NCBI GenBank assembly: GCA_016703745.1 | Contig: JADJBK010000006.1 | Span: forward strand, 1,364,001 to 1,428,000 | DNA length: 64,000 nt | Source of the DNA: Nitrosomonas sp. | Lineage (GTDB): Bacteria; Pseudomonadota; Gammaproteobacteria; Burkholderiales; Nitrosomonadaceae | Direction of reading: 5' to 3' | Translations under genes and position numbers: made by a program | Part shown: one piece after another, positions 62,782 through 64,000 of the stretch | How positions within the stretch are numbered: the first letter of the stretch is position 1 | Layout: each line of letters opens with the position of its first letter | The notes under the pieces: model-generated | Database searches by the model: none | What the model saw: the letters and a program-made list of their open reading frames with translations, nothing else | Told to the model about the DNA's origin: nothing

Positions 62782-63482
62782 ACTCAACTATCAACAACGA
62801 TCTATCTTTATTCTACCTGATTAGCAGCGCCAGTCTGCCCGTGCAACTGGTTATGCTACTTTTACTCGTGGCTTCTTTTTTTTCCTGGTGGTTTATTTTT
62901 CGCAAATTGTTTGCAATACGCCAGGCAACCAGACAAACGGATGAATTCGAGAACGCCTTCTGGCGAGGTGCCGATCTGAATGCACTCTACCAGCGTGCTG
63001 CCGGTGGTCGCGAGGCCGTGGGTAGCATGGAACGTATTTTTGAAGCAGGATTTCGGGAATTTACCAAGCACCAACCCGGCGTGGAAGCCGGTGTCATCAT
63101 GGACAGCACTCGTGGCGCAATGCGGGCAGTCTATCAACGCGAAATGGACAAGCTTGAATCACATCTGCCATTTCTTGCTACCGTCGGATCCGTCAGTCCC
63201 TACATTGGTCTGTTTGGAACCGTGTGGGGAATCATGAATGCTTTTCGTGAATTATCCAATATCGCGCAGGCGACTATTGCACACGTTGCGCCTGGCATTG
63301 CCGAGGCGTTAATCGCAACGGCAATGGGACTCTTTGCCGCCATTCCTGCCGTAATCGCCTACAATCGCTATGCCAGCAAAACCAGCCAACTGGCGACCCG
63401 TTTTGAAAGCTTTATCGATGAAGTTGCCAATGTACTGCAGCGTCGCGTCGCTCAACCTAAAAACCCTGCAGGGCATTTATGA
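62778..63482 (+). CDS. tolQ: Tol-Pal proton channel subunit TolQ
   Basis: ExbB/MotA-family inner-membrane protein, 234 residues, providing with TolR the proton-driven motor for outer-membrane constriction. It has three helices: about 14-38 (SLPVQLVMLLLLVASFFSWWFIF), about 130-160 (LATVGSVSPYIGLFGTVWGIMNAFREL) and about 170-195 (IAEALIATAMGLFAAIPAVIAYNR). It overlaps ybgC and tolR by 4 bases each. Confidence 0.97.
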   Translation: MNSTINNDLSLFYLISSASLPVQLVMLLLLVASFFSWWFIFRKLFAIRQATRQTDEFENAFWRGADLNALYQRAAGGREAVGSMERIFEAGFREFTKHQPGVEAGVIMDSTRGAMRAVYQREMDKLESHLPFLATVGSVSPYIGLFGTVWGIMNAFRELSNIAQATIAHVAPGIAEALIATAMGLFAAIPAVIAYNRYASKTSQLATRFESFIDEVANVLQRRVAQPKNPAGHL

Positions 63483-63895
63483 TTCAACGCCGCAACAAAC
63501 GACAATTGATGAATGAAATCAATGTGGTACCTTACATTGATGTCATGTTGGTGTTATTGATTATTTTTATGATTACGTCACCACTTATCCATCCAGGCCA
63601 GGTTGAACTGCCTGAGATCGGACAATCCTCGGCACCCCCTATTGAACCACTTGAAGTCAGCATCGACGTTGATGGTGGTTTGACACTACGTGACCGCGCA
63701 GCAAAAGGCGAGGAGCAAAAAGTGGATCGCACCCGATTAGCGGAATTGATCAAACTCAAGCAACAACAAAACACCGAGCAGCCTGTCGTTATTGCTGCGG
63801 ACAAGCGCGTTCGTTATGAGGAAGTCATTCAGATCATGGATTTGCTACAACAACAGCAAGTTAAAAAAATTGGCCTGTTGACTCGCCCTAAATAA
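63479..63895 (+). CDS. tolR: Tol-Pal subunit TolR
   Basis: ExbD-family protein, 138 residues. The N-terminal MNEINVVPYIDVMLVLLIIFMITSPLI carries the membrane-embedded proton-relay Asp (PYIDVML). The periplasmic domain contains PVVIAADKRVRYEEVIQIMDLLQQ. It overlaps tolQ; tolA starts 14 bases downstream. Confidence 0.97.
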   Translation: MIQRRNKRQLMNEINVVPYIDVMLVLLIIFMITSPLIHPGQVELPEIGQSSAPPIEPLEVSIDVDGGLTLRDRAAKGEEQKVDRTRLAELIKLKQQQNTEQPVVIAADKRVRYEEVIQIMDLLQQQQVKKIGLLTRPK

Positions 63896-63909
63896 TCAAT
63901 TAAGAATAC

Positions 63910-64000
63910 ATGCAAGCCGTCATCCAGTCAGATAATCATCATACAGAACCTGGAAAAGTGCGCGCGGCACTTTTTTCTCTTCTGATTCATCTGGTTTTTT
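63910..64000 (+). CDS. tolA: TolA, N-terminal start (truncated by the window)
   Basis: Opens with ATG 63910: MQAVIQSDNHHTEPGKVRAALFSLLIHLVF, the short cytoplasmic tail and the start of the single helix of TolA. Position after tolQR and the SLLIHLVF segment fit TolA. The rest is outside the window. Confidence 0.8.
   Translation, partial: MQAVIQSDNHHTEPGKVRAALFSLLIHLVF

Noticed and set aside
1..64000. CRISPR array or rRNA genes
   Set aside because: No regularly spaced repeat series and no rRNA-like conserved stretches were seen; the only tandem repeats are the short copies upstream of flgB and the IS21 terminal repeats.

Overview
The window comes from a Nitrosomonas-type betaproteobacterial ammonia oxidizer. 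The deciding evidence is a complete amoCAB operon (minus strand, 52817-49633) followed by an AmoD/AmoE-family gene. The AmoA, AmoB and AmoC products resemble, but are not identical to, what I recall of the N. europaea proteins. The rest is ordinary Gram-negative housekeeping: envelope maintenance, isoprenoid, tetrapyrrole and branched-chain amino acid synthesis, and a flagellar operon. The species cannot be fixed by reading alone.

Layout. 1-9 kb: end of thiE, hemL, mlaA, htpX, an NAD(P)H-rubredoxin-reductase-like flavoprotein, a YciI-like protein, a periplasmic parvulin, alr and an M16 peptidase. 9.1-9.6 kb: tRNA-Ser(GGA) followed by the remnant of a tyrosine integrase that has lost its start codon, the scar of an old genomic island. 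9.6-20.3 kb: an MlaE-type permease, lgt, ilvD, a DUF255 thioredoxin-like protein, a MacAB-type exporter and a BepA-like M48/TPR protease. 20.6-28.4 kb: folE2, dxs-ispA-xseB, tyrS, an M23 peptidase and anmK. 28.5-32.9 kb: an RND efflux adaptor and pump. 33.1 kb: an unrecognised small secreted protein. 33.6-44.2 kb: the flagellar rod/hook operon flgBCDEFGHIJKL on the minus strand, with a sigma-54-like -24/-12 element just upstream of flgB.

44.4-58.7 kb is a mobile-element pile-up that surrounds the amo operon. On the flg side an IS3-family element (IS3-1) is interrupted by an IS21-family element (2404 bp, 6-bp duplication GGGTAG) and abuts a truncated IS3 remnant (IS3-3), which starts about 10 bp after the last amo-cluster gene. 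On the other side a decayed IS1595-family relic lies upstream of amoC. It is split by a second IS3-family element (IS3-2, 3-bp duplication GGC), and IS3-2 is itself split by a second, inverted IS21 copy (2404 bp, duplication GTGCTT) and by an IS5-family element (1193 bp, duplication ATAA). Removing the inserts restores the host transposase reading frames across the junctions, which gives a readable order of events. The two intact IS21 copies are inverted relative to each other and bracket the amo operon.

58.7-64 kb: a DUF2231 membrane protein and a small four-helix membrane protein, divergent from a SufR-like (COG2345) regulator with conserved cysteines; then a YheS-like ABC-F protein, and ybgC-tolQ-tolR-tolA (tolA cut by the window end).

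How the genes work together: amoCAB makes the membrane copper enzyme that starts energy metabolism. A strong intrinsic terminator after amoB and a hairpin between amoC and amoA suggest segmental control of transcript levels. The flg operon builds the rod, hook and hook-filament junction. Mla, Lgt, HtpX, BepA, parvulin and Tol-Pal genes serve the cell envelope. No CRISPR array, rRNA or convincing new multi-gene system was found. The most unusual structure is the nested IS architecture around amo.
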